Source: JBEKTY01 sp049515555
GTDB taxonomy: Bacteria; Planctomycetota; Planctomycetia; Pirellulales; Thermoguttaceae
Reading direction: 5' to 3'
Length of the DNA: 30,210 bases
NCBI GenBank assembly: GCA_049515555.1
Contig: JBEKTY010000100.1
Coordinates: forward strand, 1-30,210
Shown: positions 28,989 through 30,210 of the stretch, one piece after another
Layout: each line of letters starts with the position of its first letter
How positions within the stretch are numbered: the stretch's first letter is position 1
Notes under the pieces: model-generated
Database searches by the model: none
What the model was told of the DNA's origin: nothing
What the model saw: the letters and a program-made list of their open reading frames with translations, nothing else
Made by a program: the position numbers and the translations under genes

Positions 28989-29981
28989 ATGAGCACCGGC
29001 AGTTCGAGAGACCAGGCGCTGGAGCATTTTCAGCAGGATTTCGATACCCTGCGGCGGGAGATCGCAAAGGTGGTGGTCGGGCAGGCCGACTTGATCGACC
29101 AGGTATTGACCGCGGTCGTGGCCGGGGGGCACGTGCTGGTCGAGGGCGTGCCGGGGCTGGGCAAGACGCTCCTGGTCCAGACGCTGGCCGACGTGCTCCA
29201 ACTGCGATTCAACCGCATCCAGTTTACGCCCGACGTGATGCCCAGCGACCTGTTGGGCACGTACGTCGTGATGGAGACGGCGCAGGGCCGGCGGATGTTC
29301 GAGTTCCAAAAGGGGCCGATCTTCGCCAACATGATCCTGGCCGACCACATCAATCGCGGCATGCCCAAGACGCAGTCGGCCCTGCTGCAGGCCATGGAGG
29401 GCGAGCCGATCAACATCGGCGCCGAGACGTTCCATCTGCCGGAGCCTTTTTTCGTGCTGGGCACGCAGAATCCGATGGAGATGGAGGGGACCTTCCCGCT
29501 GCCCGAGCCCGAGATCGACCGCTTCTTCTTCAAGCTGGCCGCGGCGCCGCCGACGTGCGAGGAGCTGGACGGCATCCTGGAGCGGACGACCGAGGGCGAG
29601 CCGCCGGAAGTGCGGCCGATCGTGGACGGGAAGCGGCTGTTGGAGATGCGGGACGTGGCGCGGCGGATCTACGTGGCGGCCCCCGTGCGGCGCTGGGTGG
29701 CCACGCTGGTTTCGGCCACGCATCCCGATTTCGCCAAGGCCCCCGAGCCGGTGCGGCGCTATGCCCGCTATGGCGCCAGCCCGCGGGGGGCGCAGGCCCT
29801 GATGCTGGGGGCCAAGGCCCGGGCCGCGGCGGCCGGCCGCTCCGAGGTCTCGGCCGACGATCTGGCGGCCGTGGCCGCACCCGCCCTGCGGCACCGCATT
29901 ATTCTGAACTTCGAGGGCCAGGCCGAAAACATTCGCACCGAGACCCTGGTCGAGAGCATCTTGCAGAGCGTGAAAGCATGA
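28989..29981 (+). CDS. MoxR-family AAA+ ATPase with altered Walker B
   Basis: A 330-residue protein from the ATG at 28989 with AAGGAG eight bases upstream. It has Walker A GVPGLGKT (53-60), FTPDVMPSDLLG, and the MoxR signature INRGMPKTQSALLQAMEG. The sensor-1 region is GTQNPMEMEGTFPLPEPEIDRF, and the C-terminal lid domain is complete. Walker B reads ILADH (116-120) where the family normally has DE, so the catalytic Glu is His here. MoxR proteins act as chaperone-like ATPases with VWA or DUF58 partners encoded next to them. The following ORF starts at an ATGA overlap but is broken. Confidence 0.93.
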   Translation: MSTGSSRDQALEHFQQDFDTLRREIAKVVVGQADLIDQVLTAVVAGGHVLVEGVPGLGKTLLVQTLADVLQLRFNRIQFTPDVMPSDLLGTYVVMETAQGRRMFEFQKGPIFANMILADHINRGMPKTQSALLQAMEGEPINIGAETFHLPEPFFVLGTQNPMEMEGTFPLPEPEIDRFFFKLAAAPPTCEELDGILERTTEGEPPEVRPIVDGKRLLEMRDVARRIYVAAPVRRWVATLVSATHPDFAKAPEPVRRYARYGASPRGAQALMLGAKARAAAAGRSEVSADDLAAVAAPALRHRIILNFEGQAENIRTETLVESILQSVKA

Positions 29982-30112
29982 GCACGGACCGACAAATAGC
30001 TTCCGTATTCATCACGCTCCGCGTGATGCCCTTTCTCTCGCGGAGCGAGAGGAGTACGGGAAGGGTTCAGTGCTCAGTAAGGCAGCAACCTAATATTACT
30101 GCGCAAGATTGA
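29978..30112 (+). pseudogene. Truncated ORF after moxR, possible DUF58 remnant
   Basis: ATG at 29978 overlaps the MoxR stop (ATGA) and encodes MSTDRQIAS, then runs through palindromic repeats and ends at TGA 30110-30112 after 44 codons. In MoxR operons the next gene is usually a DUF58 or VWA protein. Here only a few plausible native codons remain before the hairpins. The rest may lie beyond the mobile element at the right edge; this cannot be tested in the window. Confidence 0.45.
30000..30063. repeat. Composite palindrome with two complementary-loop hairpins
   Basis: Outer arms CTTCCGTA (30000-30007) and TACGGGAAG (30055-30063) enclose two perfect hairpins: CATCACGC-TCC-GCGTGATG (30010-30028) and CTCTCGC-GGA-GCGAGAG (30035-30051). 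Their 3-base loops are complementary, so a loop-loop contact is possible. The element interrupts the ORF that follows the MoxR gene. Confidence 0.85.
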
Positions 30113-30176
30113 TATTGCATGAATTGGCGAAATTGGCGAATCTATAGGCGTTCTGCTTCACCAAGGAGGCCGTGGC

Positions 30177-30210
30177 ATGGACGCCGATCAGATTCGCAAG
30201 TTGAAACCGG
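30177..30210 (+). CDS. Start of a probable transposase gene (partial)
   Basis: ATG at 30177 has AAGGAGG at 30163-30169, seven bases upstream. The visible residues are MDADQIRKLKP, which resemble the N-terminus of IS701/IS4-like transposases as I recall them. Only eleven codons are in the window. The direct repeat AATTGGCGAAATTGGCGAA near 30122-30140 and the sequence from about 30070 may belong to the left end of the element, but no terminal repeat can be defined without the right end. Confidence 0.4.
   Translation, partial: MDADQIRKLKP

Noticed and set aside
28772..30112. A 446-residue + strand reading frame over the MoxR gene
   Set aside because: It is the out-of-phase shadow of the MoxR ATPase; only its last 44 codons, starting at the ATGA overlap, may be a gene remnant.

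Overview
The window is high-GC bacterial DNA that most resembles Planctomycetota (Pirellulales-like). This rests on gene style: short secreted proteins with secretin-like motifs, TPR/HEAT/Gly-Pro repeat proteins, a MoxR ATPase followed by a small overlapping ORF, and many dispersed palindromic repeats. It is an inference, because no rRNA or tRNA is present.

Region 1 (121-4507, + strand) is a small cell-surface glycan set: a multi-membrane-span GT-C-like protein, a GT2 glycosyltransferase with two C-terminal membrane spans, and two SAM-dependent methyltransferases. The methyltransferases are separated by a 125-bp palindromic element that begins at the stop of a seven-codon remnant ORF.

Region 2 (14924 down to 4687, - strand) is one tightly packed operon behind a good sigma70-type promoter (15059-15031). 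In transcription order it encodes a nucleotidyltransferase/PfkB-kinase fusion, radical SAM enzyme A, the TPP-binding half of a split transketolase, a very short Pyr-domain partner, a GT2 glycosyltransferase, radical SAM enzyme B, an NAD-dependent sugar epimerase, an HddC/RmlA-like nucleotidyltransferase and a second GT-C-like membrane protein. The genes look like a pathway that makes an activated, possibly carbon-extended or radical-modified sugar, loads it on a lipid carrier and transfers it outside the membrane. The product is unknown. The most unusual feature is that several operon genes carry palindromic or tandem repeats in frame at their starts, ends or interior.

Region 3 (23833 down to 15245, - strand) holds a PAS histidine kinase and a REC-PP2C response regulator behind a second good promoter, then a secreted zinc-ribbon/chagasin-type protease inhibitor, a secreted TPR protein, a lipoprotein-like aldose 1-epimerase and a membrane HEAT-repeat protein with a zinc ribbon.

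Region 4 (24148-30210) holds a CBS-pair protein with a degenerate GGDEF domain (+), a secreted protein with a secretin-like motif (-), a secreted protein with an approximately 37-unit Gly-Pro repeat (-), a MoxR-type AAA ATPase with an altered Walker B (+), a truncated following ORF, and the first codons of a probable transposase at the right edge.

Several repeat families recur: GGGGACAGGCACC-type hairpins, CCCTCTCCC inverted pairs, TGCTGG...CCAGCA hairpins, GGTCTCC-rich blocks, and 7-, 8-, 36- and 45-bp tandem repeats.
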